DNA of 64,000 bases. Origin: Tubulanus polymorphus (Eukaryota; Nemertea; Palaeonemertea; Tubulaniformes; Tubulanidae). A program made the position numbers and the translations under genes. Below, in pieces: positions 21,783-31,331 of the stretch; position 1 is the first letter of the stretch; the number at the start of each line of letters is the position of its first letter. The stretch spans positions 17,985,110 through 18,049,109 of the forward strand of contig NC_134030.1 of the NCBI RefSeq assembly GCF_964204645.1, read 5' to 3'. The notes under the pieces were generated by a model. It saw only the letters and a list, made by a program, of their open reading frames with translations, did no database searches and was not told the origin of the DNA.

Positions 21783-23216
21783 ATGGATGTAGAAGGTGTA
21801 GAAGATATTGGAATGGATCCTTTTTATGAACCTGGTATAACTGATGAACAACCACCTGATTTTGATGAAACAAGTTTTAATGATGGTAATGAACCAGAAT
21901 ATAATAATAATTTAAATATGCCTGATTATATTAAAAATGCTGAATCACAATTAAATCCTGAAAATTTAGACCCAGATTTAGTGAAACAAGATTTAGATAA
22001 TTTAAAAAAAATACCTAAATTAGAAGATTTAATTGAAAAATCTAATTGTAACATAAATGATGAAGACGTTGGACTTTTAGCAGATTAATTAAAATTTTTA
22101 GATAATGGTAAATGTTATTATCGTTTGAAAGGTGATTATTATATTGATATCACTAATCAAAGGACAAAACTAAAAAAAATATTAGCGGAATCAACTTTGA
22201 AAAATTTAGAAACATTTAGAATTAAGAGAATAAGTAATATTAATGAAATAACTGATGTTACACAAAAAGAAAGAGATGATAATATAGACGTATTTAAACA
22301 AAGAATTAATGAATTATTTGAAATAATCAAAAAGAAATCAGAAACAGAAACAACTTCTGAACAGAATATAACTTCCAAAAATAGTAAACTTAAATCAAAT
22401 AAAGTTCCAATTGAAAAACTTTTACCGAATGGATTAATTGATGCAACAGATCAAGAATTAGAAGATTTAGATATATTTTCTGATAAAGCAATTAGAGAAA
22501 TTATTAGTATAAGACTTGCATCTGATAAAATTGCACATAATAAAAGTATAAGAGATCAAAAAATTACGTATTTGGAAAAAGAATTAACTGATAAAAATAA
22601 AGAAATAGAACAATTAAAGTCTGATTTAGATCATCAAGTAATTGATGAAATAGAATATAGGCAAAAAGAATTACGTTTAGAAAAAGAAATTAGTAATCTA
22701 AAAGATAATTTAGAAGTACAGAAAGAAGAAATTAAATTATTGTTAAAATCATATGATTATAATATTAATAGATTAAAAGTTATTTTTAAAGATTTGTTGA
22801 TTAAACCAAATTCTGAAATATCATTAAAAGATAGGATAAAGTTATTATTTAAATTAGAAGGAATAACAATTCTTTCAATTCTAACAGCTGTAACTATGGT
22901 ATTTACAACAATTGGTTTAGCAATATCAAATGCTTTGAAATCTACTCCCACTCCCAATAAACCAGATAAACCTCCAGGTAATAATTCTATACAAGATAAA
23001 GTTAAAGATGGTTTAAAGAAATTAGCAAAATATTTATGGGAACTATCAAAGAAATCTGCTGCAGCATTACCAGGAGTTATTGCTTCAATTGTTGGTTTTA
23101 TATTGAAATCTGCTGGGAATATTCTTAACTTTGCTGCTGAACATATTATTTTATTTTTAATTACAGTTGTAAGTGCTATTATTTTTGGGTTAGTGAATAT
23201 GATTAAAAATAAATAA
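21783..23216 (+). pseudogene. Conserved Polinton coiled-coil membrane protein with one in-frame stop
   Basis: One frame of 478 codons from the ATG in TATATAAATG, interrupted by a single TAA at 22086-22088. Before the stop it is acidic and Pro/Asn-rich. After it come a long coiled coil (about codons 170-320), a hydrophobic segment (TILSILTAVTMVFTTIGLAIS), a Pro-rich linker (TPTPNKPDKPP), and a small-residue amphipathic stretch ending in a final membrane segment (LFLITVVSAIIFGLV). The C-terminal layout recurs among animal Polintons. The downstream portion alone would need a non-ATG start, which supports a single broken gene over two genes. Confidence 0.75.
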
Positions 23217-23236
23217 TTAATTTTTTTGTTAAATAA

Positions 23237-24484
23237 ATGAGTGGGAGTTATATAAGTCCTTCTAAGATTTCTAGAATATCTAATGCTATTAAAGCAGAAA
23301 GATCACATCATATAATTACTCATAACCCTTCAAATATTAATCCCGATGAAACTTTATACGTTAGAATCCCTCGATTAACACAAAATACTTTTTATGTTCC
23401 AAACAGTATTTATTTATCAGCTGATATAAAAGTAATCGGTAATAATAATAATTATGTTGTTGATAATGTTGGAAGATATTTGATTAAAAAGTTAACAATA
23501 AAGATTGGTCCAGAAACAGTTTTCTCATTAGATGATTATAATTTATTTATGCACTATAAAGATTTATGGTTAACTAAAGAAAATAGAAATAATATGATAT
23601 TTCAGGGTATTCAATCAGAAAACCAAAATAAATTAAGATCAGAAGCTAATAGCGCAATATTAACAAATGATGTAGATAAATTGATAAAAAGTATATATGG
23701 AAGCAAATATAAAATTCCATTAGACTTTGAATTGATAAATAATAATGCCCCTTTATATAAATACGCAATTCAAGAAGATATTATATTTGAGATAACATTT
23801 GCTCCTGTAAATGAAATTGTATTATCTAGCGTTGTTAAAGATATGGGTTATAAATTATCGAATATATGTTTAGAATATAACACAGTAACTAATGAAAATA
23901 TTGCTAGCACAATTCAAACTCAATACAATCAAGGATTTTCATTATTATATGATTATATTGATAAATTTAAAACTGTAACTATTAATGCAAATGATGAAAT
24001 AATTAATGAGAATATTAACTTTCCTAGAAGATCTATTAAAGGTATATTAATATTTTTTACCATTGCAACATATTCTAATGGCGCAATAAATGTTGATAAT
24101 TATTATAATCCTGAAATAACAAAAGTAGAAATAACTATCGAAGGAATAGCGAATAAAATATTTTGCCAAGGAATGAGAATGATTGATCAATGGCCAGAAA
24201 TTAGAAAACATTTTATGAACGAAAAAGTGAAATCATCTGAAAATTGTAATATTAATCAAATTGATTATTATACTGGTAATAAATATGCATTATGGTTAGA
24301 TTTTAGAACAACTGAAGATAATTCATTACATGGTTCTGGGAAAAAATTACAAAATACAAAAGATGGGATCCAATTATTTATGAAAAAGAAAAAGGGAATC
24401 AAAAATTTTAAAATGCATATTTATATTATATCTGACGCACAATTAAATATTGTAAATTCACAATTAGATAGTATTCAAAATTAG
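23237..24484 (+). CDS. Polinton major capsid protein (double jelly roll)
   Basis: 415 aa, intact. Characteristic stretches are YLIKKLTIKIGPE, then FSLDDYNLFMHYKDLW (about 90-110), the central KIPLDFELINNNAPLY (about 160-175), EITFAPVNEIVL and FPRRSIKGILIFF (about 262-275). These match the double jelly-roll capsomer protein of Polintons/adintovirus-like elements, which trimerises into the icosahedral shell. It starts in T-run/TTAAATAAATG and is followed by integrase and ATPase. Openness over 1.2 kb suggests recent activity. Confidence 0.88.
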   Translation: MSGSYISPSKISRISNAIKAERSHHIITHNPSNINPDETLYVRIPRLTQNTFYVPNSIYLSADIKVIGNNNNYVVDNVGRYLIKKLTIKIGPETVFSLDDYNLFMHYKDLWLTKENRNNMIFQGIQSENQNKLRSEANSAILTNDVDKLIKSIYGSKYKIPLDFELINNNAPLYKYAIQEDIIFEITFAPVNEIVLSSVVKDMGYKLSNICLEYNTVTNENIASTIQTQYNQGFSLLYDYIDKFKTVTINANDEIINENINFPRRSIKGILIFFTIATYSNGAINVDNYYNPEITKVEITIEGIANKIFCQGMRMIDQWPEIRKHFMNEKVKSSENCNINQIDYYTGNKYALWLDFRTTEDNSLHGSGKKLQNTKDGIQLFMKKKKGIKNFKMHIYIISDAQLNIVNSQLDSIQN

Positions 24485-24514
24485 AAATATAAAGTTAAAA
24501 TTATGGATATATAA

Positions 24515-25642
24515 ATGAGTGGTAAAAAAACTCCTAATACTAAAGAACAATATTTAAGAAATTTATATTACAACCCTGAGAGTTCGGTTGCTTATTCTTC
24601 TACTAAAAATATATGGCGTAAAGTAAAACAAGATAAATTAGATAAGATAATCCCACAAAATTTAGTTAAATACAAAGATATAAATGAATTTATGTTAGAA
24701 CAACCAACATATACAACACATAAAAAAATTGTTAGAAAATATAAAACTCGTAAAACTATGGTAAGTTATGTAGATCAACAGTGGCAAGGAGATTTAATTG
24801 ATATGAAAAATGTTAAGAAAGATAATGATGATTATTGGTGGTTATTGAATATAATTGATATTTTTAGTCGTTATGTATGGAGTTTCCCACTTTATAGAAA
24901 AGATGCTGCACAAACATCACATGTTTTAAGAAAATTTCTTTCGGATGATAAACTAAAACCAGAAAAAATTCAATTTGATGATGGAAAAGAGTTTGATAAT
25001 TCACTTGTTCATGAACTCTTAGATAATCATAATATTAGATATTTTTCAACAAAATCAGATAAAAAAGCAGCAGTTGTTGAACGATTTAATAGAACATTGA
25101 GAACAAGAATATCAAAATATTTCACAGCAAATAATACTTATAAATGGATTGATGTTTTACCAAAATTGATAGAAGGATATAATAATTCTTATCATTCTTC
25201 TATTGGAATGAAACCTATTGATGCTAGAAAACCTGAAAATGCTGAAATTGTTTGGAATAATTTATATGGAGCATTTCTTGTAGATGATTTTGGTGAACCT
25301 AAATTTAAAGTTGGTCAAAATGTTAGAATTTCTAAGTATAAAAAGATATTTGACAAAGGATACGATCGAAATTTTACTAGAGAAATATATAAAATAAAAA
25401 AGGTAATAACAACAAAACCATATGTCTATAAATTAGAAGATTTAGATGGTGAAGAAGTTGATGGCTACTTTTACGAAGAAGAATTAAGTTTAACTACTGA
25501 AAATATAGAACAAGAATATAAAATTGAAAAAGTACTAAAAACAAAAACTGTCAAAAGAAAAAAATATTCTTTAGTAAAATGGGTTGGATGGCCAGATAAA
25601 TTCAATGAATGGATATTATCAAGTAAAATTAAAAATATATAA
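24515..25642 (+). CDS. Polinton integrase with chromodomain
   Basis: 375 aa, intact. An N-terminal region typical of the family leads to the RNaseH-fold catalytic core: WQGDLIDM (about residues 90-97), QFDDGKEF (D155) and AAVVERFNRT (E189), i.e. D, D and E with 33 residues between the last two. The C-terminus (about 330-375, KKYSLVKWVGWPDKFNEW) is a chromodomain, which in Polintons and chromoviruses is thought to guide integration to chromatin marks. It creates the 6-bp duplications seen at the ends. The stop abuts the ATPase start (TATATAAATG). Confidence 0.94.
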   Translation: MSGKKTPNTKEQYLRNLYYNPESSVAYSSTKNIWRKVKQDKLDKIIPQNLVKYKDINEFMLEQPTYTTHKKIVRKYKTRKTMVSYVDQQWQGDLIDMKNVKKDNDDYWWLLNIIDIFSRYVWSFPLYRKDAAQTSHVLRKFLSDDKLKPEKIQFDDGKEFDNSLVHELLDNHNIRYFSTKSDKKAAVVERFNRTLRTRISKYFTANNTYKWIDVLPKLIEGYNNSYHSSIGMKPIDARKPENAEIVWNNLYGAFLVDDFGEPKFKVGQNVRISKYKKIFDKGYDRNFTREIYKIKKVITTKPYVYKLEDLDGEEVDGYFYEEELSLTTENIEQEYKIEKVLKTKTVKRKKYSLVKWVGWPDKFNEWILSSKIKNI

Positions 25643-26251
25643 ATGAATAAGGAATTATTCATATTTGAGCCTCATAATATGTTAATTTCTGGTGTAACAA
25701 ATTGTGGTAAAACACACTTCATATTAAATTTACTAGAAACTGTTTACAAAAACTATTTTGATAATATAGTATTATTTTGTCCAACATATGAATTTAATCA
25801 AACTTATGATAGAAATATTACTAGAAATAATAAATTTATTATATTAGATCCTAAAACAGTAAAAGAAAATTTAGATAATTGTATAAAAATAGCAATTGAT
25901 ATTTATAAAGGATCAAATACATTATTCATCATAGATGATTGTGCAAATTTACATGATTCAAAAGTTAGAGAAAGTGAGTTATGTTATTTAGCTTTTTCTA
26001 GCAGACATTTTGGGATAACAACTTGGGTTTTAAATCAAAAATATAATTCAATTGTTAAAGACTTTAGAGAAAACATTAGATTTCTAGTTTTATTCTACAA
26101 TAAAGATAGAAAATCGATGAAAAATGCACTTGAGGAAAATGATATTATTCCACATGATTTACATAATGAATATATGGATAAGTTGAAAAATATTAAAAGA
26201 TCAAAATTACTATTTAGATTACAACACCCATTTAAATATGAATTTATTTAA
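25643..26251 (+). CDS. Packaging ATPase (A32/FtsK-HerA type)
   Basis: 202 aa, intact, beginning directly after the integrase stop. Walker A is GVTNCGKTH (residues 17-25) and Walker B TLFIIDD (about 93-99). A conserved SSRHFGITTWVLNQ follows (sensor/arginine region). This is the genome-packaging ATPase shared by Polintons, virophages, adenovirus-like and giant viruses. A diverged copy of the same gene is in the relic at 38881-39344. Confidence 0.93.
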   Translation: MNKELFIFEPHNMLISGVTNCGKTHFILNLLETVYKNYFDNIVLFCPTYEFNQTYDRNITRNNKFIILDPKTVKENLDNCIKIAIDIYKGSNTLFIIDDCANLHDSKVRESELCYLAFSSRHFGITTWVLNQKYNSIVKDFRENIRFLVLFYNKDRKSMKNALEENDIIPHDLHNEYMDKLKNIKRSKLLFRLQHPFKYEFI

Positions 26252-26533
26252 ATTCAACTAGCTTGTTAATCTAGTTGAATTCTAGTTGTTAGTAGTTGAA
26301 ACAAAAATCAACTAGATTTAACAATATTTCAACTAGCTTGTTAATCTAGTTTAATTCTAGTTACATTCTAGTTGAATTCTAGTTGTTAGTAGTTGAAACA
26401 AAAATCAACTAGATTTAACAAGAAATAAACAAACACAACAATATTTCAACTAGCTTGTTAATCTAGTTGAATTCTAGTTACATTCTAGTTGAATTCTAGT
26501 TGCAACAACACAACTAATTTAATTGTTATATAA
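26252..26533. repeat. Iteron-like CAACTAG/CTAGTTG array in the Polinton
   Basis: Longest gene-free stretch on the coding face of the element. About three copies of a unit contain CAACTAG, nine bases and CTAGTTG, forming a 7-bp stem (first at 26255-26277). They are interleaved with further CTAGTTG, AGTAGTTGAAAC and TCAACTAGATTTAACAA blocks. The dense inverted heptamers suggest a protein-binding or replication/packaging region. It ends in TTATATAAATG at the next gene. Confidence 0.85.
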
Positions 26534-27139
26534 ATGGGAGGTGAAAAGAAAATGAAATCTAAAAATGGTGATGTTCCAATTGAAAAAACTTTAGATGATT
26601 TAGGAATAACAGAAACAAAATTAACTCCAGATGATGGTGCTTTAAATAATGTTACAACAAATAATAATTATGAATATTATCTTTATTGTAAACATCAATT
26701 AGAAATATTAATAGCATCTGGAAAATGTAAAAATTTTGTGGGTAAAAATTTAACTTATAATGAATTAGATACAATGAAATCAGATGAAATTATTAGATTA
26801 TTTAAGATTTATGAATCCGCGAGAACAGCTAGAATTAATGACGCGATATCAGAAAATGTAGTAAAAGGTTATAGTAAATTATGTAATTATATACTACCAA
26901 TTGAAGATGAAAATAGATTATATTCCGATTTAAAAAATGATTATTTAGTTATGACTGAATTAAATAAATGGATTGGATATTTATCATTTCAATTAGGTGG
27001 ATTTATGACATTATTATCAACTGGAGTTATAACATTTTCAAATATTGAAAGTAAAAATATTTCTATAATAAATGAGCGAGGTGAAAGAAGTGAAGGAATT
27101 ACCTGTGAAGAAAAAACCGAGAACTCAGAAACAAATTGA
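26534..27139 (+). CDS. Hypothetical Polinton protein, 201 aa
   Basis: The start is part of TTATATAAATG. The protein is mostly helical: a flexible N-terminus, then YYLYCKHQLEILIASGKCKNF and a KLCNYILPIED stretch, ending with a hydrophobic segment (about 160-180, LSFQLGGFMTLLSTGVITF) and a polar tail. The gene overlaps the next one by 68 nt. No domain recognised. Confidence 0.7.
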   Translation: MGGEKKMKSKNGDVPIEKTLDDLGITETKLTPDDGALNNVTTNNNYEYYLYCKHQLEILIASGKCKNFVGKNLTYNELDTMKSDEIIRLFKIYESARTARINDAISENVVKGYSKLCNYILPIEDENRLYSDLKNDYLVMTELNKWIGYLSFQLGGFMTLLSTGVITFSNIESKNISIINERGERSEGITCEEKTENSETN

Positions 27140-27428
27140 ATGGTCTCGACAATTAGGAATTAAATCACAAGAATATAAAAAAGCTGTAAAAGAAAAAATA
27201 AGTAATAAAAATGGTGAAAATATTGTTATTTCTACTCCTTCTGATAGTAGAATATTTGATAAATATTTATATTTTACAGTTGGATTTGTAATTGTATTCA
27301 TTTTGATTGGGTGTAATTGGTATAAGAAATCAAATAAAATTCATGATATTAGTAATTCTGAACCAACTGCTATTAAAAATGAAAATACTTATGAAATTCC
27401 AAAATTGACAATAAAAAAAATGGATTAA
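27072..27428 (+). CDS. Polinton single-pass membrane protein, 118 aa
   Basis: Begins inside the previous gene in another frame, at an ATG within TAATAAATG. The N-terminus is strongly basic (VKKKPRTQKQIEWSRQLG). One membrane segment lies at about 72-90 (YFTVGFVIVFILIGCNW), followed by a polar C-terminus. Basic-plus-anchor layout could suit a DNA- or membrane-associated virion protein, but function is unknown. Confidence 0.7.
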   Translation: MSEVKEVKELPVKKKPRTQKQIEWSRQLGIKSQEYKKAVKEKISNKNGENIVISTPSDSRIFDKYLYFTVGFVIVFILIGCNWYKKSNKIHDISNSEPTAIKNENTYEIPKLTIKKMD

Positions 27429-27591
27429 TATTTTAGAAAAAAAGCAAAAAAAATAATTTTTTTAAATTAATTGAATATTAATTGAATATCTCACTACTTT
27501 TGTCTATCTATGTGGAGCAATTAAATTGTCAAGATAAGTCATTTCGGATTCTAGATATTCATTATTTTTATTAATTTATTTTTTTTTAAAT
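27429..27591. other. Spacer between converging Polinton genes
   Basis: A+T-rich, with long A and T runs near 27438-27470 and 27577-27592. Possible shared 3' ends of the plus and minus blocks; no specific terminator recognised. Confidence 0.35.
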
Positions 27592-27918
27592 TTAATCAAC
27601 AATTTCTAAATCATGATGACCGTCTTCATTTTTCCCATGATATATTATTTTAAATCCTTCTAAATCTTTCAATTCCTACATACTCAATGAAACCCATTTA
27701 TCGGGTAAAAACACTTTAAATTCTCGCGATGTACTAACATTACATTAGCTTAAATTAGCTGATACTTTCTCTCCATATTTAGTTTTTATCTTTTCTAATT
27801 TCAATATTTTATGTTCAATTTCTTTTGTAACATCAACTAACTTTTTTATTTCAAATTGTTTTTTTGCTGGTTTTATTCTGTTATTTATTGTTGCTAAGAA
27901 TGCTTTTCTATCTCCCAT
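27592..27918 (-). pseudogene. Broken early-class Polinton gene, 108 codons with two in-frame stops
   Basis: A single frame from ATG (27918) with TAA at codon 58 region (27745-27747 or close) and TAG near 27686, ending in TAA at 27592-27594. The first half is basic and helical (KPAKKQFEIKK...KILKLEKIKTKYG). The second half reads FKVFLPDKWVSLS...IIYHGKNEDGHHDLEI, a sensible globular stretch, which is why one interrupted gene is preferred. It carries the early-class motif at 27935-27949, 16 nt from the ATG. No family recognised. Confidence 0.6.
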
Positions 27919-27934
27919 TTATAAGGAAAACAAA

Positions 27935-27949
27935 TTACTTGTGGTGATG
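27935..27949 (-). promoter_or_regulatory. Early-class promoter-like motif
   Basis: CATCACCACAAGTAA on the minus strand, 16 nt before the ATG at 27918, followed by TTTGTTTTCC and TTATAAATG. Confidence 0.7.
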
Positions 27950-28001
27950 AGTGGGATTACTTCCCCTTGTATATAACAAACACGTTATTACGCAGCTGTT
28001 G

Positions 28002-28205
28002 TTACGCGCACTCACTGTTTATATGTGACACAATTTTACTACGTAATATTTCTAAAATTTCAATTATATCTTTTATTTCTAGTGAATCAATATAATTTCT
28101 AACATTTTCCATGTAAGGTTTATCGATGTATTTTTTACAATATGGGCAATAATATTGATTTTTATTGACATTATTGTTTTCTAATTGGAACTCACTCTCT
28201 CCCAT
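28002..28205 (-). pseudogene. Truncated PolB N-terminus in the right TIR
   Basis: 67 codons. The first 29 match the polymerase start in the left TIR (one Q-to-P change), then a deletion of about 0.3 kb, with ATAAA microhomology, joins in frame to codons matching PolB residues about 128-156. The last codons come from non-homologous sequence before a stop. It keeps its own early-class motif, so it may be transcribed and yield a short zinc-finger peptide, but it most simply reflects a TIR that spans the start of polB. Confidence 0.75.
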
Positions 28206-28290
28206 TTATTAGGGAAAAAAATTACTTGTGGTGATGAGTGGTGTTTAGTACTCTCGTACTCTGGTATGAAAGCCTGATATTCTAATTACT
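28031..28290. repeat. Polinton right terminal inverted repeat
   Basis: Reverse complement of 11603-12185 with two gaps (one of 36 bp and one of about 0.3 kb) and a handful of substitutions, mostly C/T or G/A. The terminal bases (...TCTAATTACT) mirror AGTAATTAGA. Confidence 0.9.
28222..28236 (-). promoter_or_regulatory. Early-class promoter-like motif in right TIR
   Basis: Single copy of CATCACCACAAGTAA, 16 nt before the ATG at 28205; the left TIR has two copies. Confidence 0.7.
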
Positions 28291-28296
28291 GCTGAC
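28291..28296. repeat. Polinton target-site duplication, right copy
   Basis: GCTGAC, identical to 11597-11602. Confidence 0.93.
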
Positions 28297-28690
28297 CGCT
28301 CTCGCGGTCGCATACGCAATCGTGTTTAGACGTCTGGATTGGCTCGCGCCATCACCTGGCGATTTGTTGTCAAGGTCGAGGTCGAGTTTGTTTATCAGCA
28401 GAGTAGACATAGTTACGTAAAATGTCTGGACTACGGCATAGTGTATACCAGCGCCACCTGGCGAATAAGTAACAGCGAGAAAATCTGACTTGTTCCTTAT
28501 TGGGAGATGAATTCTCAATAAGTAACAAGAAAATCTGAACCGGTAAAGACGAAAATCTGAATAAGGAAGAAGGAACAAGGAACATGTAACATGTTACTTG
28601 TTCCTTATTGGGAGATGAATTCTCAATAAGTAACGAAAATTGAACCGGTAAAGACGAAATCTGAATAAGGAACAAGGAACAAACAAGTAA
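28297..28690. repeat. Dispersed repeat with a duplicated ~110-bp tail
   Basis: 28300-28470 (CTCGCGGTCGCATACGC through GCGCCACCTGGCGAATAAG) closely matches 33600-33780 in the same orientation. It is followed by two tandem copies of a unit beginning CTTGTTCCTTATTGGGAGAT and containing GAACCGGTAAAGACG. Non-coding; probably the same mobile family as 6590-8800. Confidence 0.7.
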
Positions 28691-31330
28691 TGAACTTCAG
28701 TGGGGCCACTGAACGTGGCTGATTAGCATATCAGTTTAATTACGTATCGAATCCAGACGTCCGTCATCATTGCGTAACTGTGTTTGTTAGCTGTAACCTC
28801 GACCTTAACCGAGCTAGACAATTGAGACGTCTTAGCAACCACTATGTGTGATGTCAGTGAGATCTCAATGCAACTGTAGTAAATATGTAGTAGAATCTTG
28901 GATTAATCATTTGAATGTAGGGTTTGTATTTTTGTATGCAGGGAACATACTGTAAAGCTGAACATAAGATGAAGGCAATTCTTTATCTTTTAAAAATTTA
29001 TTCTCTTTTCATTTCAAACAAACTTTGTATACCGTACTAAGAGTGGTTTGCATAGCTCTCAACGAGGACCGCATGAAACGTTATTGGTCGGTTTGAAATG
29101 TATTGCCATTTGTGGGAAATACAACTGTGACCCATCACCGTCAGCTCCATTTATTTAACAACCTAAATGTGAACACGTCTCTGTCGAATTATAATTCTGA
29201 TTTATGTTTTGTTGATGTCTGCAGCAGTTCGTCACAGTCGGCAAAACATGTTATTTGCTCTAGCAAAAGTAATAAGTTCAATGTTCCAATTATTCTACGA
29301 AACATAGGCACAAAAGTACTTAGTAGAACCAGGGAAGTGTGATGTGTCATCACACTTCCCTGGTAGAACCATGTCAGCAAGACCATATTCTTTCTTGTCG
29401 ATTTCGTTTCCCCAGGGTATCAACTCCATTGACTGTGTGTAATGAAAATCACAGCGCAAACGAGCTACCCCAGTTACACATACGACCAATTTCAATGGAA
29501 TCTGTTATACTCAAAAACCACAATCCGACATCTGTATTGTGTGAATATGCTACTAGCCTTAGGTAACGATGTACTGGACAATTGTTGTTTGAGATATTAT
29601 CGCAATGAAATATGCAATGAATCAATGCACACTTGCTATAAAATAAAAATGCTATAATACTAACATTTCAAAATATCAATCATTCATAAACCTTATATAA
29701 AAAATATCTGAACATGTGGAATTTTTTAATGGAATTATAAGGATGGAAAATCATTTGTTCACGTTCAGAAGTCAATCGATCAATCAATCAATTTGAAATA
29801 TCTCGGGGTTAAGAAATGTGGAGGTAGTCGAAAATCGTGATTAGAAATGGAATTTGAACGTCATTATATAAACTACGTGTATTGTTGCTACCATGGTAAT
29901 AAAATCCGATGATTTTGCCCCTATCTCATTTCTGTCGGAAGTTCGTCGTCGGAAAATCGTCGTTAATCCTATACGTCGGTAATTAGCCGGATATTGTTTG
30001 ATATCGTAGGTTGTTTAGCGGTTATTTAACCGCTAAACAACCGACCAATTTACCACTTAATTACCATCTAATTACCGACCAATTAACCGCTCATTTACCG
30101 CAAGGGACAATACTGAGCCCTAGTAAAATCCAACCAACAAGACATCAATCTTCGGGCGGCCATCGGCATCGGGGCATCGCGATAGATATACCGGAATAGC
30201 TCATTTGCCGTTTGTTTCCATGCATTACAAGTTCGTGTTATTTTGTAGTAAATAGTCAAGGCTTTCATCTGAGATAGGCCACCAAAATTCGTCCAAACTT
30301 ACTTACATTTGAAGTGAACGCTCACATCTGTCATAATCACTGATTGATAATATACTTGAAATTAATTCTGAAATATTCCGGAAATTGAAATAGGAGGATG
30401 TTGATTTCTGTTCGGTATTTCGATTACTTAGGTGTCTAGTTTATCACAAGCTATTGGGTTCGAATCCCACTATAACCATTTTACGCAGCATACGAAAAAA
30501 GTGCCATGGCGGATACAGGCGGCTTGAGTGACTTATGTTGCATTCATTCTCCTATCACTGGGGGTTGCATTGCTCGTGCACTAAAAGCGTTTTATGACTG
30601 GGAACAATCAATTAATTTGTTTGCGCTCGGGAGGCAGTATTCTCAGTTCATCTACGCGCTTGTAGATTGATGTTTAACAGAAGCGCTCTGGTCACGCTAC
30701 ATTTACAGCTTCTCATCATTACACACCTGGAACCCTGTGGTTTCTATGCACTCAACCAGCGTAATCTTGGTTGGAGTTTTTTTTTTTTGGGGGGGGGGGG
30801 GGAACACATCACAGTTATTTGATGGGTGTTCATGTAGATGTGACAATTCAGATTTGGTACTTAATAACCCTGGCCAAAATATGAATAATTATTAGAATTA
30901 GGCATTGGATTAAGTATAACATATAAAATCATAACAAACTGAAATATAAACACATCATCAGCCATTTCGCTGAAGATATCTCCCTCTGTGAGGAAATGTC
31001 CCGGCACCAACATGGTTCTTCAGAGAATAAAACATCATTTCTATTATTCTATTGATAACTATTTCCATGGTATGTGCTGGCCAAATTTCGTTTACAAATA
31101 TTCGGCAGACATGCAGAGAAAACTAATAGGCCCCTATCATTTTGAAAACTAGATTCACAATATTTAATAGAGCACGGGGCAATCCGATTGATATGCTTAA
31201 ATAAAAGGACACCTGGTTTCTTACGACCGGGCAAGCGGTGTCACTTAGGTCGATTAGCAAACTGACAAATAAAATCCATCCGATCGGTCAAATCATCCTG
31301 TGAGTCGCGATAACTGAATACATTGATGTG
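28691..31330. other. Host sequence with few recognisable features
   Basis: 28720-28860 is another diverged copy of the dispersed repeat (CAGACGTCCGTC, GAGACGTCTTAGC). A 17-bp-arm hairpin lies at 29328-29364. Near 30005-30035 are inverted GGTTGTTTAGCGG / CCGCTAAACAACC motifs, and near 30780-30802 a T-run is followed by a G14 run. Short open frames (29103-29342, 30011-30199) show no domain. Confidence 0.4.
29328..29364. repeat. Perfect hairpin, 17-bp arms
   Basis: ACCAGGGAAGTGTGATG is followed after TGT by its exact complement. It sits inside a direct repeat of AGAACC. Confidence 0.7.
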
Positions 31331-31331
31331 T

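Larger units (their letters stand above)
11603..28290. mobile_element. Polinton/Maverick element, 16,688 bp
   Basis: Ends are AGTAATTAGA... in inverted orientation, flanked by a 6-bp duplication. The element encodes protein-primed-type PolB, chromodomain integrase, packaging ATPase, double-jelly-roll major capsid protein and penton protein, the signature set of Polintons and their viral forms. Base composition is strongly A+T-rich against a mixed host background, and coding density is high with short spacers. PolB and three other genes carry breaks, so this copy is probably not autonomous, although capsid, integrase and ATPase genes are open. No adenain-type protease was found. Confidence 0.97.

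Noticed and set aside
20447-23216. Alternative genetic code with TAA/TAG as Gln in the Polinton
   Set aside because: All intact genes of the element end in ordinary TAA or TAG stops and lack internal ones; polB shows frameshifts, so simple decay is more likely.
22125-23216. Independent gene starting at a TTG codon
   Set aside because: The preceding frame is continuous across a single TAA from an ATG with a late-type signal, so one broken gene fits better.
26252-26533. CRISPR-like array in the Polinton
   Set aside because: Units are not regular repeat-spacer pairs, the spacing varies, and the organism is eukaryotic; iteron-like structure explains it better.
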